In this document: one piece after another, positions 42,708 to 52,212 of the stretch | How positions within the stretch are numbered: position 1 is the stretch's first letter | How the letters are laid out: every line of letters starts with the position of its first letter | Origin: Mycolicibacterium phocaicum | GTDB taxonomy: Bacteria > Actinomycetota > Actinomycetes > Mycobacteriales > Mycobacteriaceae | Reading direction: 5' to 3' | Assembly (NCBI RefSeq): GCF_010731115.1 | Contig: NZ_AP022616.1 | Location: 4,712,001-4,776,000, forward strand | DNA: 64,000 nucleotides | Notes under the pieces: model-generated | What the model was told of the DNA's origin: nothing | The model's database searches: none | What the model saw: the letters and a program-made list of their open reading frames with translations, nothing else | Made by a program: the position numbers and the translations under genes

Positions 42708-43628
42708 CTAGATCGCGAAGGTGACGCCGGTGAGCTCTTCGGACACCGCCCACAACCGCCGCTGGATGCCGGCGTCGTGCGACTGTGCGGTCGACTGCAC
42801 CAGCACCGGGTGCCCGACCAGCTGGAGGAGGCCAGAAGGCCCGTAGTACTCGCCGCCCCGCGCGTCGGGGTCGACGGCGGCCCGCAACGTGGCCAGCGCG
42901 CCGACCTCGGGGCTGTTGGCGACCAGCCCGCTGATCTGGTTGAAGCCGGGCAGGCCGGAGCCGGGGATGTGGCGCATCAGTTCGGTGTTGGAGATGCCGG
43001 GATGGGCCGCGACCGAGATGGTTTCGGCGTTCGTGGCCACGAGCCGGCGTTGCAGCTCGTAGGCGAACATCAGGTTGGCCAGCTTCGACTGGCCGTAGGC
43101 CGCGACCCGGTTGTAGCGGCGCTTCTCCCACTGCAGGTCGGCGAAGTCGATCTTCCCGAGGATGCGGTGCGCGATGCTGCCGAGGGTCACCACGCGCGAG
43201 CCCGGGACGGACAGCAGGTTCTCGATGAGCAGGCCGGTGAGCGCGAAGGCACCGAGGTGATTGGTGCCGAACTGCAATTCGAAGCCGTCGGCGGTGGTCT
43301 GCTTGGGCGGGTACATCACGCCGGCGTTGTTGATGAGCAGGTCGATCCGCGGATAGGCCGCCCGCAGGTCGTCGGCCGCCGCGCGGACCGAGGTCAGCGA
43401 ACCCAGGTCCAGCTTCTGCACGACCACGTCGGCGTTCGGGGTGCTCGCCCGCAGCCGGGCGGCGGCGTCGTCGCCTTTGCCGGTGTCGCGCACCGCCATC
43501 ACCACGCGAGCGCCCTTGCCCGCCAATACCCGCGCCGTCTCGTAACCCAGCCCGGTGTTGGAGCCGGTGACGATCGCCACCCGGCCGGTCTGGTCCGGCA
43601 CATCGTTGGCGGTCCATTTGGTGGTCAT
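42708..43628 (-). CDS. Short-chain dehydrogenase (Rv0439c-like), copy 1
   Basis: A 306-residue NAD(P)-dependent short-chain dehydrogenase of the retinol-dehydrogenase/WW-oxidoreductase-like subgroup. The cofactor loop is TGSNTGLGYETA, the structural NNAGV is present, and the catalytic pair is YGQSK. ATG at 43628 gives MTTKWTANDVPDQTGR. A clear paralogue with the same start and end (LWAVSEELTGVTF) lies at 59626-60531, next to groEL2 side. Substrate unknown. Confidence 0.93.
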   Translation of the reverse strand: MTTKWTANDVPDQTGRVAIVTGSNTGLGYETARVLAGKGARVVMAVRDTGKGDDAAARLRASTPNADVVVQKLDLGSLTSVRAAADDLRAAYPRIDLLINNAGVMYPPKQTTADGFELQFGTNHLGAFALTGLLIENLLSVPGSRVVTLGSIAHRILGKIDFADLQWEKRRYNRVAAYGQSKLANLMFAYELQRRLVATNAETISVAAHPGISNTELMRHIPGSGLPGFNQISGLVANSPEVGALATLRAAVDPDARGGEYYGPSGLLQLVGHPVLVQSTAQSHDAGIQRRLWAVSEELTGVTFAI

Positions 43629-43695
43629 GGCCGAAGACACTACCGAGCGGACCGCCTGAGTTGCGCGGGAGCGGCGGGCGTTTACTGTCGGCACC

Positions 43696-44511
43696 ATGGC
43701 AATCGGCGGGGTGCTCTTCGACATCGATGGTGTCCTGGTGACCTCGTGGCGTCCGATCGACGGTGCGGCCGAGACCCTGCGGGTGCTCGAGGAGCGTCAG
43801 ATCGCCCGGTCGTTCCTGACGAACACCACCACCAAGACCCGGCAGCAGATCGCCGAATTGCTTTGTGCGGCAGGCATTGAGGTCGCTGCCGACGAGGTCG
43901 TCACCGCCGCGGTGCTGACCGCCGACTACGTGCGCGATCGCTACCCCGGTGCCCGATGTTTCCTGGTGAACAGCGGCCAGATCGGTGCGGACATGCCCGG
44001 TGTCGATCTGGTGTACGCCTCCGACTTCGCTGGTCCGCGGCAGCCCGACACGCCCGATGTGGTGCTCCTCGGTGGCGCGGGGCCCGAATACACGCATCTG
44101 ACCCTCAGTTGGATCTATGACTGGATGGCCCGCGGCGTCCCCGTCGTCGCCATGCATCGCAGCAACGCGTGGAACACCGCCGACGGGCTACGGGTGGACA
44201 CCGGCCTGTATCTGGCCGGGCTGGAACAGACCACCGGTCATCAGGGCACCGCTGTCGGCAAGCCCGCGCCCGCCGGGTTCCTGGCCGCAGCCGCCCGGCT
44301 CGGCGTCGAACCCGAAGAGATGTACATGGTCGGCGACGACCTCAACAACGACGTCCTCGCGGCCCAGGTCGTCGGCATGACGGGCGTGCTGGTGCGTACC
44401 GGAAAATTCCGCCAGGACACGCTGGACCGTTGGGCCGCAGACGAATTCGCGATGCAGCCGAACTACGTGGTGGACTCCGTCGCAGACCTGCCGGAGCTTT
44501 TGGGCCGCTGA
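43696..44511 (+). CDS. HAD-IIA family phosphatase (NagD/LHPP-like)
   Basis: A 271-residue haloacid-dehalogenase superfamily phosphatase. Motif I is FDIDGVLV (nucleophile Asp9, acid Asp11), motif II SFLTNTTTKT, and motif IV MVGDDLNNDVLAAQ; the large cap between motifs II and III marks subclass IIA. Small phosphorylated metabolites are the usual substrates. Divergent from the SDR gene with 67 bp between; convergent with the helicase gene. Confidence 0.92.
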   Translation: MAIGGVLFDIDGVLVTSWRPIDGAAETLRVLEERQIARSFLTNTTTKTRQQIAELLCAAGIEVAADEVVTAAVLTADYVRDRYPGARCFLVNSGQIGADMPGVDLVYASDFAGPRQPDTPDVVLLGGAGPEYTHLTLSWIYDWMARGVPVVAMHRSNAWNTADGLRVDTGLYLAGLEQTTGHQGTAVGKPAPAGFLAAAARLGVEPEEMYMVGDDLNNDVLAAQVVGMTGVLVRTGKFRQDTLDRWAADEFAMQPNYVVDSVADLPELLGR

Positions 44512-44516
44512 GGGCG

Positions 44517-46235
44517 TCAGGCCGTCAGCTCCCGCTGCATGTTCCGGATCGCCGCGATGCGGTCCTGCAACTGCTCGCGCGTCGCGGCCGCCACCGGGGG
44601 ACCGGGGTGCCTGCGCCGCAGCTCGTTGTGGATCCAGCCGTGCGGCTTGCCGGTGCGGTGGTGGAACGCGGCCACCAGTAGGTTGAGCTCCTTGCGAAGT
44701 TCACGGAGCTGGCCGTGCGTGGTCATGGGTGGGGGCGGAGCCCCGGTGGCAGCGGCCTTGGCGCTGCGCTTCTGCAGCTGCTCGTCCTGCCGCCGACTCA
44801 GCAGATCACGCATCTGCGAGTGGTCCAGCAGGCCCGGGATGCCGAGGTAGTCGGCCTCCTCGTCGCTGCCGGCCTCCGTCGCGGTGCCGAACGACGAGCC
44901 GTCGAAGATCACCTGATCCAGCTCGGCGTCCGAGCCGAGCATCTCGAAGCCGTTCTCCAGCTCCGACTTCTCGTCTTCCTTCTTCTGCGCCTGCTCGAGC
45001 AGTTCGTCGTCGAGGCCGTCGGACACGCGGTGCGGCTTGCCGAGCACGTGGTTGCGCTCGCGCTCCAGCTCGCTGGCCAGCTCCAGCAGGTTCGGCACCG
45101 ACGGCAGGAAGATGCTGGCCGTCTCGCCCTTGCGCCGCAGGCGCACGAACCGGCCGATGGCCTGCGCGAAGAACAAGGGGGTCGACGCACTCGTGGCGTA
45201 CACCCCGACCGCGAGCCGCGGCACGTCGACACCCTCGGACACCATGCGGACCGCGACGAGCCAGCGGCTGCTGCCCTCGGAGAACTGTGAGATGCGAGCC
45301 GACGCCGTCGGGTCGTCCGACAGGATGACCGTCGCTTCCTCGCCCGTGATGGTGTGCAGCAGTTTGGCGTAGGCGCGGGCCGTGGTCTGGTCGGTGGCGA
45401 TGATCATGCCGCCGGCGTCCGGGATGCTCTGCCGCAACTGCCCCAGTCGCTTGTTGGCCGCCGCGATCACCGCGGGCATCCATTCGCCCTCGGGGTTCAG
45501 CGCGGTGCGCCAGGCCCGGGCGGTCTGCTCGGCGGTGAGCGGTTCGCCGAGACGGGCCGCGTGCTCCTCGCCGGCACTGTCGCGCCAGCGGGCCTCACCC
45601 GAGTACGCCATGAACACCACCGGACGCACCACGCCGTCGGCGAGCGCGTCGGAGTAGCCGTAGGTGTGGTCGGCCACCGACTGCTGATGGCCGCTGCCGT
45701 CGGGCTCGTACTGCACGAACGGGATCGGGCTGTCGTCGGACCGGAACGGGGTCCCGGTCAGGCAGAGGCGCCGCGTCGCATCGTCGTAGGCCTCGCGGAT
45801 GGCCTCGCCCCAGCTCTTGGCGTCGCCGCCGTGATGGACCTCGTCGAAGATCACCAGCGTCTTGTGGTTCTCGGTGCGCACCCGGTGTCTGGTCGGGTGG
45901 CTGGCGACCTGGGCATAGGTGACGACGATGCCGTGGTAGTCCGACGACGTGTGCCCCGTCGAGTTGCTGAACTTGGGGTCCAGCGCCATGCCGACGCGCG
46001 CCGCGGCTTCCGCCCACTGGGTCTTGAGGTGCTCGGTCGGGACGACGACCACGACCTGGTCGACGGTGCGCTCCGTCAGCAACTCACCGGCGATCCGCAG
46101 GGCGAAGGTCGTCTTGCCTGCACCTGGGGTCGCGACAGCAAGAAAATCACGCGGCTTGGCGGTCAGATACCGCACCAAAGCCCGACGTTGCCAGCCCCGC
46201 AAAGCCTGGGTGCTGGGCGCTGCATAAGCCCGCAC
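44517..46235 (-). CDS. DEAD/DEAH-box superfamily 2 helicase
   Basis: A 572-residue SF2 helicase with ResIII-type N-terminal domain. Motif I TPGAGKTTF includes the P-loop at 38-43, motif II is DEVH (131-134), motif III LTGTPFRSD and motif VI VRLRRKGE-like; the helicase C domain is about 240-390. The remaining C-terminal region is acidic and then basic (RELRKELNLLVAAFHH). GTG at 46235 has AAGGAGGAG seven bases upstream. No methyltransferase or nuclease gene is next to it, so it is unlikely to be a restriction enzyme; the substrate is unknown. Confidence 0.9.
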   Translation of the reverse strand: MRAYAAPSTQALRGWQRRALVRYLTAKPRDFLAVATPGAGKTTFALRIAGELLTERTVDQVVVVVPTEHLKTQWAEAAARVGMALDPKFSNSTGHTSSDYHGIVVTYAQVASHPTRHRVRTENHKTLVIFDEVHHGGDAKSWGEAIREAYDDATRRLCLTGTPFRSDDSPIPFVQYEPDGSGHQQSVADHTYGYSDALADGVVRPVVFMAYSGEARWRDSAGEEHAARLGEPLTAEQTARAWRTALNPEGEWMPAVIAAANKRLGQLRQSIPDAGGMIIATDQTTARAYAKLLHTITGEEATVILSDDPTASARISQFSEGSSRWLVAVRMVSEGVDVPRLAVGVYATSASTPLFFAQAIGRFVRLRRKGETASIFLPSVPNLLELASELERERNHVLGKPHRVSDGLDDELLEQAQKKEDEKSELENGFEMLGSDAELDQVIFDGSSFGTATEAGSDEEADYLGIPGLLDHSQMRDLLSRRQDEQLQKRSAKAAATGAPPPPMTTHGQLRELRKELNLLVAAFHHRTGKPHGWIHNELRRRHPGPPVAAATREQLQDRIAAIRNMQRELTA

Positions 46236-46265
46236 CCGAAGACTCCTCCTTGGTCGAAGGGCAGT

Positions 46266-46907
46266 CTAGGGCAACGGGTTTGGCGGATGCACATTTGCCC
46301 GGCGTGTCCTGGCGCTCGGCCCGGTGGTGTCGGCGGCCGACGTGGTGATCAGGCGCGTCACGGCGTCGCAGACGATGGCCTTGCGCTGGGCGTGGTCGTC
46401 GATGCCGATCACGGCCAGCAGCGTGGGGCTGAGGTTGTGCCACATCGATGCGATGGTGAGCACCAGGGTGAACAGCACCGGCGCGGGCAGCTCGCCGGTG
46501 AGCTTGCCGTCGGCCTGGGCGGCGGCGATGGACGCAATCTGCTCGTGCATGGTGTCGCCGGGAAAGCCCGCCGCGGAATCGTCGGCGCGCTCCAGTCGGT
46601 GCCAGGCGATCAGCCGGCCGACTTCGGGCTGGCCGGCATAGACGTCGATCAGATGAGCGGCGTAGCCGGGCAGGTCGTCGGCGACCACCGGACTGTCGGC
46701 GAAGAACCGCTGCGTCATCGCGGCCCACACGGCGTCGAACAACTGATCTTTGCTGCCGAAGTAATGGTAAATCTGCGCCTTGTTGGCGCCCGCGTTGGCG
46801 GCGATGCGATCGACCCGGGCCCCGGCGATGCCGTACTGGGCGAATTCGGTGGTCGCCGCGCAGAGCAGCCGCGCACGAGTGGCGTCGGAGTTCCGCGGGT
46901 GGCCCAT
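46266..46907 (-). CDS. TetR-family regulator
   Basis: A 213-residue TetR regulator. The HTH region is AQYGIAGARVDRIAANAGANKAQIYHYFGSKDQLF, and the C-terminal domain has the helix pattern of TetR_C_17-like members. It is divergent from the LuxR-type ATPase gene; the perfect palindrome at 46946-46957 between them is its likely operator. It may thus control itself and the LuxR regulator. Confidence 0.92.
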   Translation of the reverse strand: MGHPRNSDATRARLLCAATTEFAQYGIAGARVDRIAANAGANKAQIYHYFGSKDQLFDAVWAAMTQRFFADSPVVADDLPGYAAHLIDVYAGQPEVGRLIAWHRLERADDSAAGFPGDTMHEQIASIAAAQADGKLTGELPAPVLFTLVLTIASMWHNLSPTLLAVIGIDDHAQRKAIVCDAVTRLITTSAADTTGPSARTRRANVHPPNPLP

Positions 46908-46945
46908 TGCGGAGATTTTAGCTGGTAGACCGACGTTTGCTAACT

Positions 46946-46957
46946 AACTAATTAGTT
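46946..46957. promoter_or_regulatory. TetR operator between TetR and LuxR genes
   Basis: AACTAATTAGTT is a perfect 12-bp palindrome within CTAACTAACTAATTAGTTGAC, about 39 bp upstream of the TetR start and 63 bp before the LuxR-type start. The AT-rich AACTAA half-site is common for mycobacterial TetR proteins. Confidence 0.65.
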
Positions 46958-47020
46958 GACAGTGAGATGAGGCCTGCCTAACGTTCGGAACCGGGTGGGA
47001 TGTGGATCACAGGAGGTGGT

Positions 47021-49780
47021 GTGGTCGCTGAGCCCTGTCAGCAGCGGTCGGCCGCGCCGCCACCGGAACTCGTCGGCCGCGGCGAACAACTATCGAGGTT
47101 GATGGCGGCCATCAGCGACACCCCGCGTGGGCACGCGGTGGTGGTGTCCGGCGCAGCCGGGTCCGGCAAGACCGCACTGCTCGACGTCGCCTGCCGTCAC
47201 GCCCGGGCCGTCGGTTTTCGGGTGGTGTCGATCGCCGGAACGCCGGGCGAGTCCGATACCCCGTTCGCCGGTGTGCATCAGTTGATCCACGCGCTCGGAC
47301 ATTGGGGTGACGAAGCCGAGCAGTACCAGCACATCATCGACGCCGCGCTGCGATCGCCCAGCGGCGAGCAACTCGACGTCGTCCGCGTCGCGATGGCGCT
47401 GCTCGGGCTTCTGGACGCCTTTGAGCGGCAGCAATCGGTTCTGGTCTGCATCGACGATGGGCAGTGGCTCGACGCGCCGTCGCGCAACGCGATGATGTTC
47501 GCCGCCCGCCGCAGCGCGGGCCGGTCGTTGACGGTCGTGCTGGCGACCCCCTCGACGGCCGGAAAGGTGTTCGGCGGCGACGGCCGCGCCGTCGAGATCG
47601 AACTGTCGCCGTTGGCGCGCTCCGATGCCGCCATGCTGCTCGACCGGCAGTCGGGCGCACCGCGCGGCTTGCGGCGCGAGCAGGTGCTGACGGCGGCTGC
47701 GGGCAACCCGGCGGCCGTCATCGCCTTCGCCGAGACCGCCGCGGCCGGTGGTCTCTCGGTGGGTCCGGCCGCTGAACCCTTGGCGCTGCCCGCCGCCGGC
47801 CTTGGCATCTACAGCCGCCGCGTGGCGCTGCTGCCGGCGGCGACCCGGGCCACGCTCCTCGTTCTCGCGGCCGCCTCGGACCAGGATCTGCGGTTTCTGA
47901 TGCCCGCGGTGCTGGCCGATCCACAAACGCTCGCGCCGGCCGAGGTCGCCGGCATCATCCGAGTCGAGCCGAGCGGCGTGCGGTTCCTGGATCCGCTGCT
48001 CCGGTCGGCGGCGTATCACCGGGCACCGGCGGCGGCCCGCTCGGCGGCGCATCTGCGGCTCGCCGACGCGCTCGTCGCGCTACCGCACCGGCAGATCTGG
48101 CATCGCGCGCAGGCAGCGCTCAAACCCGACGATGCGCTGGCCGCGCAGTTGGCCGCCACCTGCGACGAGGTACTGCGCCGCGACGGCTATCTGGCCGCCG
48201 CGGTGACCATGCAGCGCGCGGCGATGCTGACCACCGATGCCGGTGAGCACGCCCGGCATCTGGTGCGCGCGGCGCCGCTGGCTCGCAACGCCGGCGACCC
48301 GCACTGGGCCGCGGCACTGAGCCGGTGCGCGCTCAACGGCGTCGACGACCTCATCTCCCGGGTGCGCGCCCACACCGAGCTGGGGTCGGCGCGCTGCTGG
48401 GACGCCGACAGCCAGCCGGTTCTCGACATGCTTCTCGAGTCGGCCGGCCTGGCCGTCGACGTTGCCCCCGCGGTCGCCTGGGCGTCGCTTCGGGTCGCCG
48501 CGACCGTCACTTTCATCGCCGACGACGCCGCGGGGCGATGTGGCGTCATGCGGCTGCTGGGGCAACTGGAGGACGCCGAGCCGCCCACGGGCGTGGCCGC
48601 GCTCGCCGACCAGATGTGGATCCGTACCGCCACCGATCCGCACCTCGCCCATCTGCAGTCGCCGGAGATCGTCGGGCTGGCCGGCCGCGTCGGCGACGCC
48701 ATCGAGCTCACCGCGGTCGGTGCGTCGGCCTGGCTGGCCGGGCAACCCGACCTGGCCGTGCGTTGCCTACGCGGTGCACACGCCGGAGCGCTGGCGCCGC
48801 GCTTCGGCGGCCTGGCCTCGACCGCCCTGTGCTGGGCCTTCGTCGAGTCGGGCCGCTGGGACGAGGCCGTCGACGCGGCGGCCACCATGAGTCGTTCGGC
48901 GGCCGTCGCCGACGTTCCCGTCGTCGCCCGGATCGCGGATCTGGTCATCGCCACGGTCGCGGCCCGACGCGGCCAGCTCGCGACCGGCCGTGAACGACTC
49001 AGATCGGCCGCCGAACTGGCCGACTTCCGGGACCGGCCCGCCCTGGCGGCGTGGATACACCACGTCGCGGGTTCGATCGCGCTGGCCGAGAACCAGAACA
49101 CGACCGCCTACGCCGAATTGGCGGAGCTGTTCGACGAGTCCGGATTGCCGCTGCACGCGTATGCGTCGTATCTGGCGCTGGCGGATTACGCCGAAGCCGC
49201 GGTGTTGACGGGCCGGATCCACCAAGCCCGTGCACATCTGAGCCGGATCGTGGGTCATCTGCCCGGATCCGCGGGACCGCGGTTGACCCAGCTGGTCGCG
49301 CACGCGGACGCCGTGCTCAATCCCGACACCGCCGGGGCGCGCTACGGCGAAGCGCTCGCCGATCCGGCCGGCAACCGCTGGCCGTTCGAGCGGGCGCGGC
49401 TGCGCATCAGTTACGCCGGATGGCTGCGCAGGCACCGACGGCGCCGGGACTGCCAGCATCAGTTGGCTGCGGCATTGACCGTCATGCAGGACCTCGGCGC
49501 GGCGCCGTGGGTAGACCTGTGCACCCGGGAACTGCGGGCGGCCGGAGTGCGTCCGCAATCGTCGTCGGTCCAGACGGGCACGTTGAGCTCGCAGGAACAC
49601 AATGTGGTCTATCTGGTGAGCGAGGGCTACACCAATCCGCAGATCGCGACCATCTTGAACCTGTCGGTGCGGACGGTGTCCAACCATCTGTACCGGTCGT
49701 TTCCCAAGCTCGGCGTCACCAGCCGGCACCAGATTCATGACGTGGCGCGGCCCGCGACCTGGACGAGCGAGCCTCGCTGA
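47021..49780 (+). CDS. LAL-type LuxR ATPase transcription regulator
   Basis: A 919-residue regulator of the MalT/LAL class. It has an N-terminal ATPase (P-loop GAAGSGKT at 44-51; VLVCIDDGQWLD as Walker B), a long helical repeat region (about 330-820), and a C-terminal LuxR HTH (LSSQEHNVVYLVSEGYTNPQIATILNLSVRTVSNHLY). An ATG at 47000 is in frame, but GTG at 47021 directly follows AGGAGGTG, a near-complete anti-SD complement, so I use GTG. Ligand or target genes cannot be told from sequence. Confidence 0.9.
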   Translation: MVAEPCQQRSAAPPPELVGRGEQLSRLMAAISDTPRGHAVVVSGAAGSGKTALLDVACRHARAVGFRVVSIAGTPGESDTPFAGVHQLIHALGHWGDEAEQYQHIIDAALRSPSGEQLDVVRVAMALLGLLDAFERQQSVLVCIDDGQWLDAPSRNAMMFAARRSAGRSLTVVLATPSTAGKVFGGDGRAVEIELSPLARSDAAMLLDRQSGAPRGLRREQVLTAAAGNPAAVIAFAETAAAGGLSVGPAAEPLALPAAGLGIYSRRVALLPAATRATLLVLAAASDQDLRFLMPAVLADPQTLAPAEVAGIIRVEPSGVRFLDPLLRSAAYHRAPAAARSAAHLRLADALVALPHRQIWHRAQAALKPDDALAAQLAATCDEVLRRDGYLAAAVTMQRAAMLTTDAGEHARHLVRAAPLARNAGDPHWAAALSRCALNGVDDLISRVRAHTELGSARCWDADSQPVLDMLLESAGLAVDVAPAVAWASLRVAATVTFIADDAAGRCGVMRLLGQLEDAEPPTGVAALADQMWIRTATDPHLAHLQSPEIVGLAGRVGDAIELTAVGASAWLAGQPDLAVRCLRGAHAGALAPRFGGLASTALCWAFVESGRWDEAVDAAATMSRSAAVADVPVVARIADLVIATVAARRGQLATGRERLRSAAELADFRDRPALAAWIHHVAGSIALAENQNTTAYAELAELFDESGLPLHAYASYLALADYAEAAVLTGRIHQARAHLSRIVGHLPGSAGPRLTQLVAHADAVLNPDTAGARYGEALADPAGNRWPFERARLRISYAGWLRRHRRRRDCQHQLAAALTVMQDLGAAPWVDLCTRELRAAGVRPQSSSVQTGTLSSQEHNVVYLVSEGYTNPQIATILNLSVRTVSNHLYRSFPKLGVTSRHQIHDVARPATWTSEPR

Positions 49781-49796
49781 CGGACCCAAATGGAAA

Positions 49797-49829
49797 GTCG
49801 GCGGCGGCGGAAAATCCGCCGCCGCCGAC
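49797..49829. terminator. Perfect 15-bp hairpin between convergent genes
   Basis: GTCGGCGGCGGCGGA (49797-49811) and its exact complement (49815-49829) form a 15-bp stem with an AAA loop. It lies between the convergent LuxR and GjpA-like genes and probably acts on both strands. No T tract, as is usual for mycobacterial hairpins. Confidence 0.75.
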
Positions 49830-49841
49830 CGGTCACACCTG

Positions 49842-51392
49842 TCAGGCCGCGCTGTGCGCCTTCGACTTGGTCTTCGCGCCGGTGTGCGAGCCCTTGGTGC
49901 TGCCGCCCTTGGTGCCCGAGTCCGATCCGGACGTCGAACCCGACGAGCTCGAGTCGGAGCCCGACTTGCCCTGGTGGCCCTTGCCCCCGGGGGTCGTCGC
50001 CTTGGTCCCCGTGTTGCCCGTGGCCGAGCCCGAGCTGCTGGAGCCGGAGCTGCTGGTGCCAGAGCTGCTGGAGCCTGAGCCGGCACCCGTCTTGGTGTCA
50101 CCGGCCTTGGAGTCGCCGCTCTTGCTGTCACCGGCCTTGCTGTCACCGGCGGAGGTCGAGCCCGTGGTCTTGCCGTCGGTGCTCGAGCCCGCCGACGTGC
50201 CGGTCTTGGTGGTGCCGTCGGTCGTCGAGCTGGACGACTTGCTGCCGCTCGACGCGTCGGTGGCCGAACCGGTGGTCTCGCCGGACGAGCCACCGGCCTT
50301 GGTGGTGGCGTCGGTTGCCGAGCCGGTCGACTCACTCGTCGCGCCGGTTGTCTTGCCCTTGTCGGTGCTCGCGGTGTCGGTCGTCACGGCCTTGGTCGTC
50401 GCGGCGGTGCTCAGCGTCACCGTCGCGGCTGTGGTGGACGGCACGGCGGCGATATCGGAGGCGGCCTTGGTGGTGGTCGTCGCGGCCGCGGCCGCCGGCT
50501 TGGCGGGGGTGATGTCGTTGAGAATCGACTTCACGACGGCGACCAACGACTGCAAGGTGCCGGAGATGGTGGCGCCGGTGGGGAGGGTTGCGCCACCGCC
50601 GAACAGGCCGCCGCCATAGATGTTGAAGCCGGGGATGTTGATTCCCAGCAGTGCGCCGAGGTTGGGGCCGTAGCCACCGTTGAGCAGGCCGTCGACGACG
50701 GTGGCCGGCGCCTGGATGACGGCGGTGGCCAGCTTGCCGAGATCGCCGGCCTTCACCGCGTTGATGACGTTCTGGACCGCGGTACCCATTGCGCCCAGGG
50801 TGCTGGCAACCGGGCTGATGATGCCGAGCCCGAGCTCGAGCAGGATGTTCGGCAGATCGTTGGCGATGTTGATCACGCTCTGTAGCGGCTGCGTGATGAG
50901 ATTGCCCAGGGCCTTCGGCAGCGGTCCGATCGGGTTGATCGCGGCGAAGATGGGGAGCACGATCGCCAGCTGGAGGTTGTTGAGCGCGCCCTCGACGTTG
51001 GCCTTGCCGAGGTCGCTGAAGGCGGCCCCGAGGTAGCCGGGCACCTCTGTGGTCAGCGCGGTGACCACGGCCTTGCCGCTCTCGCCGAGCGCGTTGACCA
51101 GACCGGTCATGGTGCCGACCTGGTTGGTCAGAATCTGGCGGAGGATCGGGAACAGGCCCATCTCCATGTAGGACTTGACGTCGGCCTGCAGGTTGGCGGT
51201 GGCGGTCCCCAGAACCTGTCCGTACAGGTCGAACGGACTGCTGGTCAGGTTGACGGCGGCAGTCGACACCGCGTGACTGATCGACGGGAGCGACGGCACG
51301 TGGGCCAGCGGTTGGATCGGAGTGACTGCGATGGCTCCCGCCGTCAGCAGTGTGGCTCCGGAAAGGACGGACGATCGAACGGCGGCGTGCAA
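49842..51392 (-). CDS. GjpA-like outer-membrane porin family protein 3
   Basis: A 516-residue secreted protein distantly related to the two at 11.8-15.1 kb. A signal peptide (about 1-32, VRSSVLSGATLLTAGAIAVTP) precedes a hydrophobic domain of about 270 residues with NQVGTMTGLVNALGESGKAV, APATVVDGLLNGGYGPN and IYGGGLFGGG. The C-terminal ~230 residues are disordered, rich in Ser/Thr/Gly/Asp/Lys (KAGDSKSGDSKAGD). The start is TTG at 51392, supported by GAGAGGAA upstream and by the signal peptide; there is no in-frame ATG or GTG close by. Envelope protein by inference. Confidence 0.75.
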   Translation of the reverse strand: MHAAVRSSVLSGATLLTAGAIAVTPIQPLAHVPSLPSISHAVSTAAVNLTSSPFDLYGQVLGTATANLQADVKSYMEMGLFPILRQILTNQVGTMTGLVNALGESGKAVVTALTTEVPGYLGAAFSDLGKANVEGALNNLQLAIVLPIFAAINPIGPLPKALGNLITQPLQSVINIANDLPNILLELGLGIISPVASTLGAMGTAVQNVINAVKAGDLGKLATAVIQAPATVVDGLLNGGYGPNLGALLGINIPGFNIYGGGLFGGGATLPTGATISGTLQSLVAVVKSILNDITPAKPAAAAATTTTKAASDIAAVPSTTAATVTLSTAATTKAVTTDTASTDKGKTTGATSESTGSATDATTKAGGSSGETTGSATDASSGSKSSSSTTDGTTKTGTSAGSSTDGKTTGSTSAGDSKAGDSKSGDSKAGDTKTGAGSGSSSSGTSSSGSSSSGSATGNTGTKATTPGGKGHQGKSGSDSSSSGSTSGSDSGTKGGSTKGSHTGAKTKSKAHSAA

Positions 51393-51576
51393 GATGGGTT
51401 CCTCTCATTCGCTGCGGCCGGATGATGGCGGCAGCGCCTACCTGACTTTTCCGTCGGTTCGATCACGGATCGAACAAATATTGACGGCAACGCACATCAT
51501 GGGATGTTTGTGTTACTGGCCGGTAGAGACAAATGACTCAATGTGTGCACGGCTGGCGCGGGACCGGCCGCCGTCG

Positions 51577-52074
51577 TCACTCCACGAAGAAGTTGTCGTG
51601 CTTGATGAACCACTCGCGACGTTCGTCGTCGGTCATGTCGGCGAGTTGGCCGAACCCTTCGAAATAGGCCTCCCGGGGTGCACCCGGGGCGAACAGCATC
51701 AGCACCGACGCGGACTCATCGGCCTCGTTGCGGAAACCGTGGATGCCGCCCGGCGGGACATAGAGGAAGTCGTTGGGGCCGGCCTTGACCCAGTCGGTGC
51801 CGTCGTACAGCGTCATGGTGCCGGACAACACGAAGAAGGCCTCGGACATGGCGCGGTGGAAATGCGGGCCCGGGCCCCCGCCGTGCGGCGCGATGTCGAC
51901 GCGGTACAGGCCGTAGTCGCCCGCGGTCTTCTGCTGGTTCGCCAGGTAGTGGTACTGGATCAGGCCTTGTGGGTCGTAATCGGGTGGCTCGTCACCGCGC
52001 CGCAGCGTCGCGCTGACCTCGGGCCGGTCGGCGGTATAGCGGGCCGGCGGATAGGGCGGTACAACCAGCGACAT
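51577..52074 (-). CDS. Cupin-domain protein
   Basis: A 165-residue single-cupin protein. Metal ligands His71 and His73 with Glu78 (GPHFHRAMSEAFFVLSG) and His112 (GGIHGF) make up a standard site. The end, ADMTDDERREWFIKHDNFFVE, is helical. ATG at 52074 (MSLVVPPYPPARY) fits the family; an upstream ATG adds a non-conserved leader. Dioxygenase or isomerase activity is possible; substrate unknown. Divergent from the deacetylase gene. Confidence 0.88.
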   Translation of the reverse strand: MSLVVPPYPPARYTADRPEVSATLRRGDEPPDYDPQGLIQYHYLANQQKTAGDYGLYRVDIAPHGGGPGPHFHRAMSEAFFVLSGTMTLYDGTDWVKAGPNDFLYVPPGGIHGFRNEADESASVLMLFAPGAPREAYFEGFGQLADMTDDERREWFIKHDNFFVE

Positions 52075-52212
52075 GGTCGGCTCCCGGTGACCATCGAGAT
52101 CGGAGACGGCTTCTCGGTTTCCACCATAGGGCGGTCGCACCTGCTCCGGTTCGCGGCGAATTCACAGGCTCCGGACACGCGTTGTTCAGAGTCCCGGCCT
52201 AGCGTCCCAGCG

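Noticed and set aside
44517..46235. Type III restriction subunit
   Set aside because: The helicase lacks an endonuclease domain and no modification gene is adjacent.
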